Shown: positions 41,773 to 53,939, numbered from the stretch's first letter. The stretch is 64,000 nucleotides of DNA from Amanita rubescens (GCA_015039365.1 WION01000045.1:186001-250000), one strand, 5' to 3'. Notes: a model not told the origin generated them from the letters alone. Made by a program: numbers and translations.

Positions 41773-42480
41773 AGATTCCTCTATACTGAGTAGTCAGAGG
41801 TGGTCCAAATGGACACATACTGGTCAGCATCTATCCTCCCCTCAACTTCGGTAACTTTACCCACACCATTCCAGCCCATACAACCCCATACCATGATGTT
41901 CCCACCCTCCAATGTCACAGTTCCTTGGACCTCCCTATCAATCAACCTATCCACCACTTGCTTCCACATCAACTACTCCCCATATGACCCAATACTGTTA
42001 ACCTTAGTCTCACCTGACCAAATTACCCTCTTCCAGCCCTCCACAGAACACTGGTTGTGCCTCAGAGCAAAGGCCTATTATTTCCCCCCTGTTCACATGG
42101 CTTTTCTTCTTTGTCACAGCCTTAAACAACTGCTACTTAAGCACAGTTCTGACTGTTTGTGGGTGGAGTGGATGGGAGTTGATGATGCCAACAAGTTTGG
42201 TGACCTGAACAGCATTAGCAGCCTTCCCAGTGGTGATTTGGGTGAGGATAGATAGGAGAGAGCTTGGAAGGATGACCAGCAAAGAAATTTGTTGATTAGG
42301 AAGGTGTTCCTGAATAATTGTGGAGATGGTATACTTGCCAGGACCAAGTATAGAGGCAATATGACAAGTGGGGAAACCATTGGAAACAAGGGAGAGGATG
42401 TTTTCCTGCTGAGCAGAGGAGATGGGACATGGCAGGTGTGTGGGATGATATAGAGCCAGATGTGTGTCAGATATCAATGG
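41773..42480 (-). pseudogene. Tc1 transposase, N-terminal and catalytic part
   Basis: The paired helix-turn-helix DNA-binding part is at 42133-42477 (SAQQENILSLVSNG, HIASILG, HPLHPQTVRTVLK). After a frameshift comes WSDETK-like sequence, and at 41781-41972 LEGGNIMVWGCMGWNGVGKV and GRIDADQYVSIW, the Tc1 DDE core. Several stops and frameshifts make it inactive even without the hAT insertion. Confidence 0.8.
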
Positions 42481-42810
42481 AAAGTATGCCTACAAGGTCA
42501 AAAGCATTTACCAAGACCAAGGGGGGCAATACAAAGCACTGGATTGAGCATTTTCTGTATTTCTGATACCAAGTCAAATAATTGTCCCAATGAGTCACCA
42601 AATTGAATTGGCTGTAACATCATGGGAACAGCATCAAATTACATAATTTTTGATTCGTCACGTAGCCAAGATGTAGACCTTTCTTACGTACACTTATACT
42701 TTGGCTCTATTTGGCCTTGATGTGATGCTATGATACACAGAAGCAAAAAGTGCCAAACATTGGGACAATTTTTTGAGTCACTGTATGACTGGTTAAATTA
42801 TGCAATCTTT

Positions 42811-43441
42811 TATTGATGTAATTTGGCCCAGTGGTTCATGAGATATGAAGTGTTTTGTGACAGGGTGTCAAAATTTGAGTTTCTGATTAGCAATGTTGTC
42901 CATGATGGTCATAACTGATTACTATAAGTCAGAAATAAGTTCCAAATTCCAACAGCCTGAGTCAGAAGTATATTGTTCAATACAGAATACAGTACAACAA
43001 AGTTAAACATTGTTGCAGAGCCAGGGGTCAAACTCAACACTAATAGCTGGTGTTGTAGGTGTCAGTGTTGGTCATTCTTCACCTTGGATGTGTAACATGC
43101 TGATGACAGGTCTTTAATTGATTCATGATTGCCTCCTGCCTGGGATGGAGGAGATGGAACACAATGGGGAGCATGTCATTCTGGATCAGCATAACAAAAG
43201 TTGCTCACAAATTAGTGCCTCACAGTGACAGCATGCACTGGCAAAACTTTGCTCCTTGTCAGCATCCCACCCAGAGAACCAGTGTTTCCAAGTGTGATGA
43301 AGGAAATAGCTAGCAGATTAAACAAGAGAAACTAATTGCATTCATGAATGGACAGCATGCTAAAGGGAAACCCAATAGTTTTGACATTCCTTCACAAAAT
43401 ACTTCATATCTCATGAACCACTGGGCCAAATTACATCAATA
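42811..43441. mobile_element. MITE with about 60-bp TIRs, 631 bp
   Basis: TATTGATGTAATTTGGCCCA ... CATGAGATATGAAGT on the left is mirrored by ACTTCATATCTCATGAACCA ... TACATCAATA on the right. The interior has no coding potential. TA at the ends fits either a TA duplication or part of the TIR. Confidence 0.75.
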
Positions 43442-43450
43442 CTATACTAT

Positions 43451-43757
43451 GTTGAATATTGAGTGATTAAACATCAGATATCGCTCAAATGCTTTATATT
43501 TAGTGTTACAATACTATATTCTTTGTTTTGTGTATAATGAGCTAGTTTATAGGTGTAGCAGTTGTGTCTGTGGACAAAACGCGATATAGTGGACACCTAA
43601 ACTCACGCCTGATGGGATAGGTAGTAAATAGAACCAAACAGGCCAGGTTTCCTTACATGTAGGGAACTACAGTACCTACACTTGGATATAGACTTAATAT
43701 CACTGCTATCAATTGTTATAGACCGCATTTGTGAACATCTAAAGCGTGTATTGAGTC
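43451..43757 (+). repeat. Long inverted repeat, left copy
   Basis: About 307 bp starting GTTGAATATTGAGTGATTAA, mirrored by 50667-50973 with scattered differences (shared blocks include GGTGTAGCAGTTGTGTCTGT, GGACACCTAAACTCACGCCT, CTACACTTGGATATAGACTT). Either the TIRs of a 7.5-kb element or two inverted copies of one repeat. Confidence 0.8.
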
Positions 43758-43875
43758 TATCAGAGGGCTAGACAACTACTACAACATTTGTAGTGAGTTA
43801 TAACTACACTTGGCGCATTTTCAACATACTATAGGGCTCAAAATGAAGCTAAGGACCAGCTCTACAAGATGGCAT

Positions 43876-44019
43876 AATTTAACTGGTCATAACCAGTCAT
43901 AACCAGTCTGGTTAAGGTTAGGGAAAGGGCCTAACTTTAACTGCAGTCCAGTTAATCAGCAGTTAAGTCAGGTCAGGTTACAGTTAATTGCAGTTGTGTA
44001 ACCCGACCTCTGAACACTA
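43876..44019 (-). repeat. hAT-like MITE end
   Basis: Mirror image of 37475-37585/42786-42803, ending GACCTCTGAACACTA. 44020-44290 continues with related CAGTCATGGC and AACCTAACTT motifs also seen at 7090 and 31705. Confidence 0.55.
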
Positions 44020-44299
44020 GTTACAAACAAGCTTCATTTGCTTGTTTATTGTTATCATGTAATTAGGGTTATGTTTATCCATAGCTAACACAATATATGC
44101 TCCTTTGTTGCAAAAGAAATGAAAGAAATTGACTTTTGGGCTTAATTATGCTGTTTGAGTGATACAAACAAGAACAAACAGCCATGACCGGTCGTGACAC
44201 AGGCAGTGGTTCAGTTATTTTGATCAGTTGCAGTCATGGCAAAAAATGGCTCGTAACCTAACTTAACCTAACTTCAAAAGACTACCGGCATTCCTAATC

Positions 44300-45830
44300 C
44301 CTGCAAAGATTGGCTTGGGGGAGGATGGCGTTATCTATCTTGTTGAAGAGGGACAAAATTTTTGGCATTGATGTCAGACCGGAGATTTTGATGAGTTAAT
44401 AAGAGATTCAAAGTGGGCCTTCAGTTTACTATCTACCAATTCTGATGGCAGATATATCCAATTGTAAGAAGGCAAAGCACTCCTCCAAATTTTGGCATCT
44501 CACACAAGAATAATCAATAGTTACCTCCATGCTCATTGCATGGTGATTGGGACAGATAAGCAAACAACCTATGAGTAGCATTTCAAAACAGGTATCTTCA
44601 TTAACCGCTACTGGAAGATGTACCAGCACTTTATGACCTGGTCTGCTCTTGGGCTTATCTATAACCTTGCACACATCTCCAGAGAGCATTTAGAACAGGC
44701 GGTATATCACAAGTACAATTTGACACTGAACTGAAGAAGTTGAACTGGACAGATCTCTGGGAAACCTTTTGGGCAATCTGCCACTTGGTGACCTCAAGTT
44801 ATTGGTAGAGTTGGGTGAAAACTTGGATGTTCCTGTGCCTCACCTGATGCACCTGCAAACAGTTGTTAAAGATTCTAGATTTGTGGGTGTATATCACAAG
44901 GAAGGACACAGTAACAAACTTTCATTATTTCCTTGTTTGTCTTCTTATTGTCTTCACGCTTCAATTGTCAAAAGTATCAAGTGGACAACTTAACAACATT
45001 TTCATAACATGGGGGGATGTTCTGAAGGTGGATCAAATCCTTCATCAGCTACCTCTCAGCAAAATGCACCTTGGAATCACACTCTACAAAAAATCTGAAA
45101 AATAAAGATATTCTAATCCAAGCCCTTGGCACAAAATGGTCAAACCCAGCTCCCATGTCCCACACCTCAATGATGGACTTGATTCATGAGCTGACAAATG
45201 ACATGGATAAGGATGTCAATGTGAAATCATGTGGGGGTATCAGAATCAATTCATGATTCAATAAGTTGAAGATAAATCATTATATAACAAAATCTACAAA
45301 GATTTTGAACAACTGCTGATGAACCAGGCAGATGATGATTTGGATGAGCTCCAATATTTGGACTTGTTTAATGGCAGTTTACACTCTGAAGCCATTATTT
45401 TGGCAGCTGCTGCTCTGTGTGGTCTGAAAGGGCATGTTCCCAACAATGAAGAAAATAGAAAGCTCTTGGATATTATCCAGGCATGTTGCCCATCCATATC
45501 CTTCATGCCACCAGAACTACATAACTTCCTTTCATTCAGAAAATGGACATCAAAGATCTTTCCATGTCCAAATTATATTGCCCAATCTGTTGGGATCTGT
45601 TGGAAATATTAAGAGACAGAAAGATCAATACCTTACAGGTCCAAGCCCATCATTCCATCCTTTATGATGTGGAACTTCCTTCATGACTTTCTGTTGATGT
45701 ACTAGAGAAGATGGTTGCAAAGTACACTGCCTATGCAAAGACAGAGCTCAAGAACCTCCAACCACTTGACAAAAATGGATCTCTGAAGATGCCAGGTATG
45801 ACTCAGACACAGGTGTAATCATCAGTTTCT
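44300..45830 (+). pseudogene. Decayed gene, deaminase-like C-terminal part
   Basis: Coding traces run through many stops: GDFDELIRDSKWAFSLLST, ALLQILASHTRIINSYLHAH; a better frame at 45319-45612 has LHSEAIILAAAALCGLKGHV, and in a shifted frame after 45543 SKLYCPICWDLLEIL and HSILYDVELPS. The order HSE ... CPICW resembles zinc-dependent (OTT_1508-like) deaminase domains found in mushrooms. The evidence is only these motifs; the gene is dead. Confidence 0.35.
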
Positions 45831-46560
45831 TTACTTCTACCCTTTCTTGCACTATAATATAGAATGAATACACTCATCCAACTTCCAGCTTTTGCTACCT
45901 AAAGACTGCAGTAGAATATCATAGAATCCTGTTTTGGAGTGTGCACTGAGGGGATAATTGCCTTATTTGGTAAGATGGGCAGATTCCAAATAAGGAAAGC
46001 AAGTTAGGATGCCATATTTGGAAGGTTATGAGGGTGTGTGTTCATGTTTGTACATGTTTCAATGCAAGGAATTTCCTTATTTGGAAATAGTTGCCACATG
46101 TCAAATAAGCTGAAATGGCAGGCAATGTGACCATGGGAAAGGCTTTCTAAAAAGGAAATGATGACATAATTTCAGGGTCAAATTTCTAAAAAGGAAATTC
46201 ATAATGTAATGTGCACTTTAGGATCCAGTGGCAGGTTTCCAAAAATGGAAATAGCACACTTTGGCATTGCCGTTTTGGGAAATATCTGCTCCCTGTTCAT
46301 GATGATGTGCAGCAAGAAATTGCAATATCTCCCTTAATACTGAATACTTTTGTGGTGCTTTTTTGGAATATATTCCTTATATGTATATATGTGTGCATAC
46401 CTATCCACTATGTTAGAATGTAAAAAATGCTCAGAATGCAACATTTCTTGCTCACTGTTGTTGACAGTGAGGAGCAACAAATGACAATATCTCCATCAAT
46501 ACTGGCTATGATCGCGAGCTTTCTCACACTCATACCACCACCATTGCCTTATCAATCCAA
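45831..46560. other. Non-coding stretch with TTTCC..GGAAA motifs
   Basis: Repeated short palindromic words such as TTCCAAATAAGGAAA, TTTCCTTATTTGGAAA and TTCTAAAAAGGAAA at about 45970-46270, similar in style to subterminal regions of E1 and E2, but no TIR pair found. Confidence 0.4.
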
Positions 46561-46589
46561 CATCTACAACACACCCTGCACTGCTCCAG

Positions 46590-47777
46590 ATGCCTGAGGA
46601 CACAGGATCCACCAAGAAGCAACTGAGGGTTGCTTACACCTCTATTGCTGATGATCCGACCACAACAGCGGTCAATCAAATCCTCGCACTACTCACCAAG
46701 GCTGACGCGCTTATGCTCAGCACATGCTCATCCCCCACCTTTGACAATCAGTCTGTCCAGGCCTTTTTTGGCCAGCCTGGATGGGCTGCTTGATCATCTT
46801 TGTCACACAGGGAAGGAGGCACAATGGGAGGGGCCAGTATGCTTGCAGCTGCCCATGGCTCTGTGGAGCTAAAGGGACTGGCCAAACAGGTACAGGCTAT
46901 TAACTCCAAGCTGGGACTCATACAGGCTCAAATGCAGAAGAACCCCAAGTCATATGCAGCAGTGGCCTCGGCTGCTGCTGCTACTCCCCTGCCTGTCAGT
47001 TCTCTCCCACCCAAACCCCCCTGTGAACTCCAGTCACGTGCCCGTCTGGTTCTGGTGCCTCAGGTACCACTGGACGTCACCTTCAATCCTGGTACATACA
47101 TACTGCGTGCTCACCAATTGGCTTTTGGCCAACCTGACCTTGACCCTTCCCAATCCAATTGGAGTGATACCACTACCACTGGTTCCATCACCTGCTTGAT
47201 TGTCCTCATTGAACAGGACTGCAAAGGGAAACTTAGTTGTGGTTGGTGGCCCTGGAATCTCGCAGGCCCAGCTCAATGACTCCCTACCTTATCTCAAACT
47301 GATCTTCAAATATGCTGCAGGAACCTCTGTAGAACCCTTCAGTGGGACAAAATGGAGGTGTGTGTGCATCAGTGGGGTTCCAATTCTGCTTCAGGGCTCT
47401 CTGCACAGGTTGGGGGAGATATAAAAGGAAGTTTAACCCACAACCCTTGGACCAACACCTTACATATGCCCATCCAGCCCTACTGGATCCGCCACCCATC
47501 AATCAAACCAGGCCACAGGTCGACAGTGGTGATGACATTCAAAGATGGGGGGACAGGCACATCCAGCAGGAGGTGCTTTGCCAAAAGAAAGTATTTTTGT
47601 TTGGCCAAGCCTGTACCATGTGGGCTTGGACAGAAAGGAAGCCGAGCACAAACACAAGCAAAGAGACCTCCCCAGACACCTCCACCTCCGCTGCCCACAA
47701 TACAACCATCAAAGGAAAACATAGACAAAGCAGGTCAGATTGAATGGACACAACGTAGCCTAGCTGTGCTCAAGTAG
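46590..47777 (+). pseudogene. LINE ORF1 (gag-like) remnant
   Basis: ADDPTTTAVNQILALLTKAD, then GLAKQVQAINSKLGLIQAQM, KSYAAVASAAAAT and a proline linker (about 46860-47010), and ARLVLVP. Frameshifted, NLVVVGGPGISQAQLNDSLP (47220s), TSVEPFSGTKW, ISGVP and finally FAKRKYFCLAKPVPCGLG. This series matches gag-like ORF1 proteins of mushroom LINEs, which coat element RNA. At least three frameshifts are needed; no reverse transcriptase follows. An A-run (47914-47924) lies 140 bp beyond the stop. Confidence 0.6.
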
Positions 47778-47924
47778 GGCCCTTGGTTTTTACTCACTTA
47801 TTTTACAGCTGGCCTTGTTGGGTTAGTTCCCTCTGTAGTTAAGCCATACCCATAGATACATTGTGCAGCTACACCCTACCATCCTGGCACAAAGGGGTAT
47901 AAACAAGGAGTTTAAAAAAAAAAA

Positions 47925-48830
47925 TACTGGCTATTTGTGTGGTGCATTTTTTGGTATGTCCCATTAGGGATATATAGGAAGGTATTTGGCATGTCAGAAT
48001 ACAAATAGTATGTACCAATCCTATATGTTGACACCTGATGCAGCAGCCTGTGCTGCTGCAGCCCTGGTGTTGCACTCTTCTGGGGTGCCATTGCAGCTGT
48101 TCCACTTTGGTTGTTGCAGTGATGGATCTCCTCAACTTGGGCCTTGATGCCTTGATGAGCCTGGGGATAGGTAGGTGGCTTCAAAATCTTCTGGGATGCT
48201 GTGGAAACTGGGAAATGGGTTAGTTCTCACCATCCCAAGGCTCACCATCATGCACCTGTAGTATTTGGTTGCAATCAGTTCCCACAACAGTTATTTCACT
48301 GCCACTTTCCTTCATCATCATCACACCTTGATAATCAGCCAGCTCCCAGTCCTTGAGCAGTCTTATCCCAGACTCCAGGTCTCCTTCCTCCCCTGTTGGG
48401 CAGCCTCCAGCCAGGCCTTGGGGCCTGATTTAATCTGCTTGATGAAGATGTCTGGGTGTGAGAGCAAAACAGGTGGGCTGGACACCTGCCATCTATGGGA
48501 TTGAAGGTGGGGTGGGTGCTGAAGGCTGCTGCCATGCTGTGTGACTGAGACTGATGTTGTGACAAGCAGGGCTTGATGGCAGGATCAGCTGCCTGCACTC
48601 AACATTGTGGCCATCAGTGATGCACTGGGCAACCTTGCCTGTGCTATCACAATGTGGATGGTGCTAACAAGGGTAGAGGTGAGTGAATGAAACTCAGTGT
48701 GGCTCACTATCACTATGGCCAGTCTTGTAACTTTGCAGGGAATGCATCAGGTATTTCTTCAATGTCTCAACCTGACACCTTTTAATTCATTTCAGAAAAG
48801 GAAAACATGTGGATGTGACATGTCAAAGTT
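47925..48830. other. No credible gene
   Basis: Several overlapping short frames exist on both strands (for example around 48040-48200 and 48335-48600), all low-complexity or without recognisable motifs. I treat the stretch as decayed intergenic sequence. Confidence 0.4.
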
Positions 48831-48836
48831 AATCAG

Positions 48837-50400
48837 TCAAGTGACAGGAATTGGTGCAAGAGGGGGATTGAGAATGAGTTCATCACCTATGTTTTCACCC
48901 TCTGCCCAACCTCCCCACCACCTTATGATGCTCAACAACCATGCTTGCCCAATGGAGTATGCATAAACTGGTGGTACTGGGCCCCACTCATAATCAGCAC
49001 CTGGGTCGATGTCGCCAGCAACGAGTTTGTAGCCCCACATTGAGTATTTCCCAGATTCATCACGATAACGTTTTTCAAAGCGGACACGCTTCTTTGTGTG
49101 TTCATCATTAGACTCGTTATCTGTATGAGAGGATTTACGCTTGGCATCGGGTCCATTCCACCATTTCAGCACATTATCTTGAAGCCGGATGACGTCTCCA
49201 GGAGGGATTCCCAACATGATAAGAGATTCTTCCTTGACCCAATGAAGAATGTCGGGCCCATATCCCTTTGAGCCAAGCAAGAATGTGTAGTCAGTAGCAT
49301 TAGCAACACCTAAGTTCTTCTCTGCTTATTCGAGATAGCGTTTCAGCTTCGTTAGTGTATTCATTGGGCGATCCAGCGGACTCTTTTGATTGTTGATCAG
49401 TACTAGTAGGAGTTCTTGGCGGAGGAGTGCTGCTAGTCGCAACAGTGGGTCCCTTTCCCAGGAGTGTTGCAACAGTTGACAGTATATGAGAGATGTGCGC
49501 AAGGGGCTCAGGGTTGTTACTAAGAGCAGATTGCGCAGATGAGCCTGAACCAGATGTTGAAGCTGACGTCGAACGTATGAGGCGGAGTGAGCTATGTCGG
49601 TTTGCCGGATCAAAGGTTGCAGTATGTGGTGGTTCACGTTCAGTTGCTTGGCCATCATACTAAGAAGCTAGGAGTAAGAATAGGTTTACATTTGCATGAG
49701 ATAAGAGTTGACACACCATTGCTCGTGCCCATTCCTTCATCATGAAGGGAGTGAGTGGCATTGATTCGCCATTAGGCAATATGTACATGTAGCCCATATC
49801 CTTATCATTTGCATATTTCAGTTCTATTTTGCACCGTAAGCGAGCCAATTCATGGTCAATTGGGGATATATGAGCTGATGCCTTTATCATTGTTAGGTAC
49901 AGATTGTTTGATAGGGTATATGACTATACTTCGTCGTCATCACCAGACTTGTCTTTGTCATCATCGTCATCATCCTCAGCATTAGAGGTGCGCTTTTACA
50001 GATAAATGAGGGGGACTATATGCAGTATAAATAACTTGATAGAACGTACCTTTTTCAGCGCTCGTTCAACTTGTTTTTGATTGATAGTGACGGTAACCAG
50101 CTTTGGCTTCTTTTCATTGATGAGCTTGACGATCTCACAGTACTCTGCAAAACTTTCAATGTCACATGCATCAGAAATCCTAGAAATACTGATTAGTAGT
50201 GCATATACACGAGTTCAGGAATGTACTTTGCAGGTGGGATGTGAAATTTGCAGCTAAATATGCACTCATCCGACACTTTATTCTTGACCTTGAGGCTTGT
50301 ATGCTTGACAATCATAGTATTCAAGAGGTCAACATAATTGCTCTTTGTAGGAGAGAAGCTGTACGTGAACTGCTTGACTTTCAAATCTTTTTTGGTTGTT
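48837..50400 (-). pseudogene. Mushroom-type conserved protein with SAM-like domain, nearly intact
   Basis: Minus-strand pieces in order: FSPTKSNYVDLLNTMIVKHT (50380s); SFAEYCEIVKLINEKKPK with donor GTACGT near 50052; an acidic run; ASAHISPIDHELARLRCKIE and PLTPFMMKEWARAM, donor GTGTGT, acceptor before YDGQATEREPPHTATFD; a serine/proline linker; then, after a one-base shift, LTKLKRYLE-stop-AEKNLGVANATDYTFL and a helical SAM-like part (YGPDILHWVKEESLIMLGIP, DVIRLQDNVLKWWNGPDAKR). It ends after a basic tail at 48837. One nonsense codon (49327) and one frameshift are the only lesions seen. The family is familiar from mushroom genomes; its function is unknown. Confidence 0.6.
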
Positions 50401-50666
50401 TTTGTCTTCTTCTTCGACTGGGAAGTCGTGCTAACTTCGTAGACTAAGTGGCAAGAAACAGGGATGGCCAGGCACCAGGTTGAGTAGGTTCAGGACTAGA
50501 CATTCTTGATAATACAGAGATACAGATGCGAAGCGAGAAGAGGACAACTGTGCCGCTACTCGTGACCGCCTCATATATGCTCACTTGATGAACTTGGGGT
50601 CCTGGAACCAAATAACTTGCTACACATTTTCGCAAATGACAATTCTGCAGACTTATGAAACTCGCT

Positions 50667-50973
50667 GTAATGCACACTTTAGATGTTCACAAATGCAATC
50701 TATATATAACGTTGATAGCAGTAATATCAAGTCTATATCCAAGTGTAGGTACTGTAGTTCCCTACATGTAAGGAAACCTGGCCTGTTTGGTTCTATTTAC
50801 TACCTATCCCATCAGGCGTGAGTTTAGGTGTCCACTATATCGCGTTTTGTCCACAGACACAACTGCTACACCTATAAACTAGCTCATTATACACAAAACA
50901 AAGAATATAGTATTGTAACACTAAATATAAAGGATTTGAGCAATATCTGATGTTTAATCACTCAATATTCAAC
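50667..50973 (-). repeat. Long inverted repeat, right copy
   Basis: Mirror of 43451-43757; the outer end reads CTCAATATTCAAC. Flanks ACTATACTAT (left) and ACGATGAGGC (right) show no clear target duplication. Confidence 0.8.
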
Positions 50974-50994
50974 ACGATGAGGCCATCTACCTCA

Positions 50995-51290
50995 AGTCTA
51001 TTGCCAAAACTCACTTCTCACAGTCCTGCCTCCAATGCAGGACCAATGTACTCTCCCCTTTGACTTCTATAGCTGTGGAAAAGTATCTATTCCCTTGATA
51101 CATGAAATCTCTTCCTGCAACTGACAGACCACAAAATACAAAGAGGATTTGGGTTGATGACTCAGTCATGTATTTGGCCATGATGACAAGACCAGATGTT
51201 GCGGAACCTGCAAGTGTTTTGGCTTGCTTTAACACATGACCTCCAACAACCGCTATCCTCCTTATTGGTACAAGTGGGACCCTCAATACT
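50995..51290 (-). pseudogene. Unidentified gene fragment
   Basis: The minus-strand frame reads RVPLVPIRRIAVVGGHVLKQ, AKTLAGSATSGLVIMAKYM and TQILFVFCGLSVAGRDF, with protein-like hydrophobic spacing, ending in a stop at 51011. Upstream minus frames (51304-51647) are broken. No family recognised. Confidence 0.35.
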
Positions 51291-51299
51291 CAAACAGCA

Positions 51300-52980
51300 C
51301 TTTTCAGACAAACAAAGGAGGAGAATGAATAACCCATGGAAAATTAGAGGGAGCTTGCAGGCATATAGAGGACAACAATGGCTGACAGTCTGATACAATT
51401 GAAAGTGATACCTGCCTATGATAGGAAGTACAGGAGGATGTAAAAAGTTCTTCTATGACATGACATGGTGGAAGACAACAGAGACAGAATGACAAGGCTC
51501 ACTTACACCTTGACAAGCCATGTGCCTACCGGTGAACACAATTGAAGAATGTTTCCAGAAAAATTGATGGATTGCCCAACATGCCCCCCCAGGACTTACC
51601 GAACACATGAGCAACGAGTCACAGGCATCACTTTTTTCTTTCCCCATCTCACCTTGGCCATGTTCTCCATTTTTTTTTGGGACCTTGAATGAATGACAAC
51701 CTCAACATTTGAAACAGACTGAGCAAAAAGCTCTTCCATTGATATTTCAATATTTTCTCATTCCCAAAAACGTTGGTAACATATGTGCTGATCCAATCTG
51801 TCACAGGTTGCATCACGTTGTCTCCTGATCCCAAACTCAGTTACTGCCACATAGTTCTGTATAACCGCTGTCGATGGGCATCTATTTACCGATCTCTCCA
51901 TGTAACCTTAAGAAATGAAGCAGACTGAGCAAGAAGAATGGACAGACCGGTACAGTATTGCTACACACGTGGTTAGGCATTTGTATAGTCTTCAATATAT
52001 TACTATCGTTTGGGCATGAATCTTAAGACTTACACTTGAACCAAACAATCATTGTCCAGTCCTTCGAGAATTGAAGCAGAATGAAAAATGAACAGAATTG
52101 CTATCATGCTACAAACTTTGTGATGTATTCATGACCTATCCCACATAACGCTTTCCTCCTCACAAATGTTGGGTGTAGTCCTGGATGCGGCAAATATTGA
52201 ACCTCACCTTGTTGGGCCAGTTAACACCGCCAGAGTTGTACTAGGGGTGTCAATAATGAACTTGCGTGATCCTTAGCTTCAATGACCTTAAAGTGTGACC
52301 ATTCGAGTGCGAGTGAGATCGGCTGCAAGCGCTCCTCTGAAAGCTACCTAACTTTAAAAAAAAATGGATACTTGCCTTGTTATCCCAACCGGATCTTACC
52401 CAATTACTCCATCTTCACCATAATGCCTACTCCGGCCATCATCACCACCTTTTTCAGATAAACTGGACCTCAAGCATCCTCTCTTTTGGTGGAAACGTCT
52501 TAGGTGCAGCTAGTGTGCGACACATACCCATCTTGGCAGTTGATGTTGCACTCCTCTTGGATCTGGAAAACATCCATTAGCATATCTTTGTTATCATATA
52601 TAACAGCTGTGCATTTCATCTATCTTGTGTTAGATTTGTAGTAGAAGAGAATAGGATGCTTACTGGTTGTTGCACCATTGGTCATGATTGCAATATATAT
52701 AGATCACTTCAAGGGATACTGCTTTATTGCAATTTGTCAGCCAAGTTGAACTAGCTGAAAGACAGGGTTGTTGAATATGACAACTAGGATGACTATGTCT
52801 TGGACGGTAAAGACTTCCTCTACAAGCGAAACGTTCTCCATGCAGCCTTGGCAGATGTTTTCAAGGAAATTAGGCTCATGAAGAAGCTTTGACAATTACC
52901 ATTGCTAACTTGTTTGCCTCTTCAACAACACAAATGACTTGGCATCACAGACAATGCAACTTTGGGTGCTATTCGTATTG
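51300..52980. other. Decayed sequence without a recognisable gene
   Basis: Short frames only; AT-rich with scattered remnants. No TIR pair, tandem array or motif that I can name. Confidence 0.4.
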
Positions 52981-52998
52981 TTTTTTTTTTTTTTTTTG
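52981..52998 (-). repeat. T-run of 18, possible retroposon tail on the minus strand
   Basis: Eighteen consecutive T follow GTATTG and precede GACTACATCC. A minus-strand poly(A) tail of a LINE/SINE-type insertion would look like this, but no body could be identified in 53000-53290, so a simple homopolymer is equally possible. Confidence 0.4.
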
Positions 52999-53421
52999 AC
53001 TACATCCTCAACTCTCCCTCCTTTGCCTATCATCCCTCTCAATCCAGCCACATCTGACTGCACTCACCATTGGGGCTGCATTCATCTATGACCTCCCATC
53101 CACCACCACAGCCACCACCCACCCTCCTTTTGTCTCCCGTGCACACCAATAACCCAGTTTCAGTCTACTTTTTGCACTGTGTCAGGGCAGGGTTTTGAAT
53201 GGAATGTATGTAGGCCATAGCTATTGGCTGCTATATATGCGATGGTGTTGGAAGGTGCATTACATCAGCTCCATCCCATCTCCGACTGTAAGAGCGTCCT
53301 CAATTTTTCAATTGCTTTGTACATATACATTGGATTCAGGGGTACTCTAGAACGGACATGTATGGGTGAAAATGATCAAGACCTGGTACAGGGACAATGA
53401 ATTTTATGTGCCATTTGACGT

Positions 53422-53939
53422 CTAAGTGCTCAGGAATGTAGGAAGGCAGAGAATCTCAGATGCACCTAACCCAACAAAAACTGTCACCAACTTGATGACA
53501 TTCTGACTTGCATTCGCAGTGAGCAGCTTGCAATTGGTTGTTCTCCCAACCGTGAACAATCTCCCAGCCTCTTTCCTCATATTTTTTGAAAATTTCTGAT
53601 GTTCTGCTTTCCCATGGACCACACATGAGTGTCTGTTTGTCACCCAAGGTGAGACATGGATAAAATGAATAGGCATGATATGGTGTAATGATGTTCATTA
53701 CGCATGCTAATTCTTGGGTTTCCATTTTGTCATGAAAGATTGGTTCAACACTCACTAGAATGGAAATCAAGGATGGCTAAAAGGGGCATATGCTTCATTG
53801 CTATGATTTGTACAACCTTTTCAATCATCGTCTTTTCGTAGCTGACAATCTGTTCAATTTGATTTGCTGGGTAGAAATTGACAGTGTCAGCCTCTTGCAT
53901 TCCTCCTCTCGTTTGCTCTTTCTGGTAGCCAAACTCCAA
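53422..53939 (-). pseudogene. Unidentified mushroom-type protein fragment
   Basis: Two overlapping minus-strand frames form one protein with a frame change near 53755: GMQEADTVNFYPANQIEQIV, MPLLAILDFHSSEC, then VSVEPIFHDKMETQELACVM, NIITPYHAYSFYPCLTLGDK and WEIVHGWENNQL, with cysteines CECKSEC near the end. The composition is convincingly proteinaceous; function unknown. 53940-54640 on either side holds only short frames. Confidence 0.45.

Larger units (their letters stand above)
37586..42783 (-). mobile_element. Tc1-type transposon with about 350-bp TIRs, carrying a nested hAT
   Basis: The ends CAGTGACTGAAAAAATTGTC and (mirrored) CAGTGACTCAAAAAATTGTC are each preceded by TA. The mirror continues with few differences for about 345 bp on each side. 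Without the hAT insertion (3636 bp including one 8-bp duplication) it is about 1.56 kb, a normal Tc1 size. The right-hand TIR (42440-42783) also carries the coding sequence of the transposase C-terminus in mirror image. Confidence 0.85.

Noticed and set aside
37475..44019. One single large hAT-like element from 37475 to 44019
   Set aside because: Ends are mirror images but the flanking 8-mers (TCAGCAAC, GTTACAAA) differ, so a single insertion cannot be supported.
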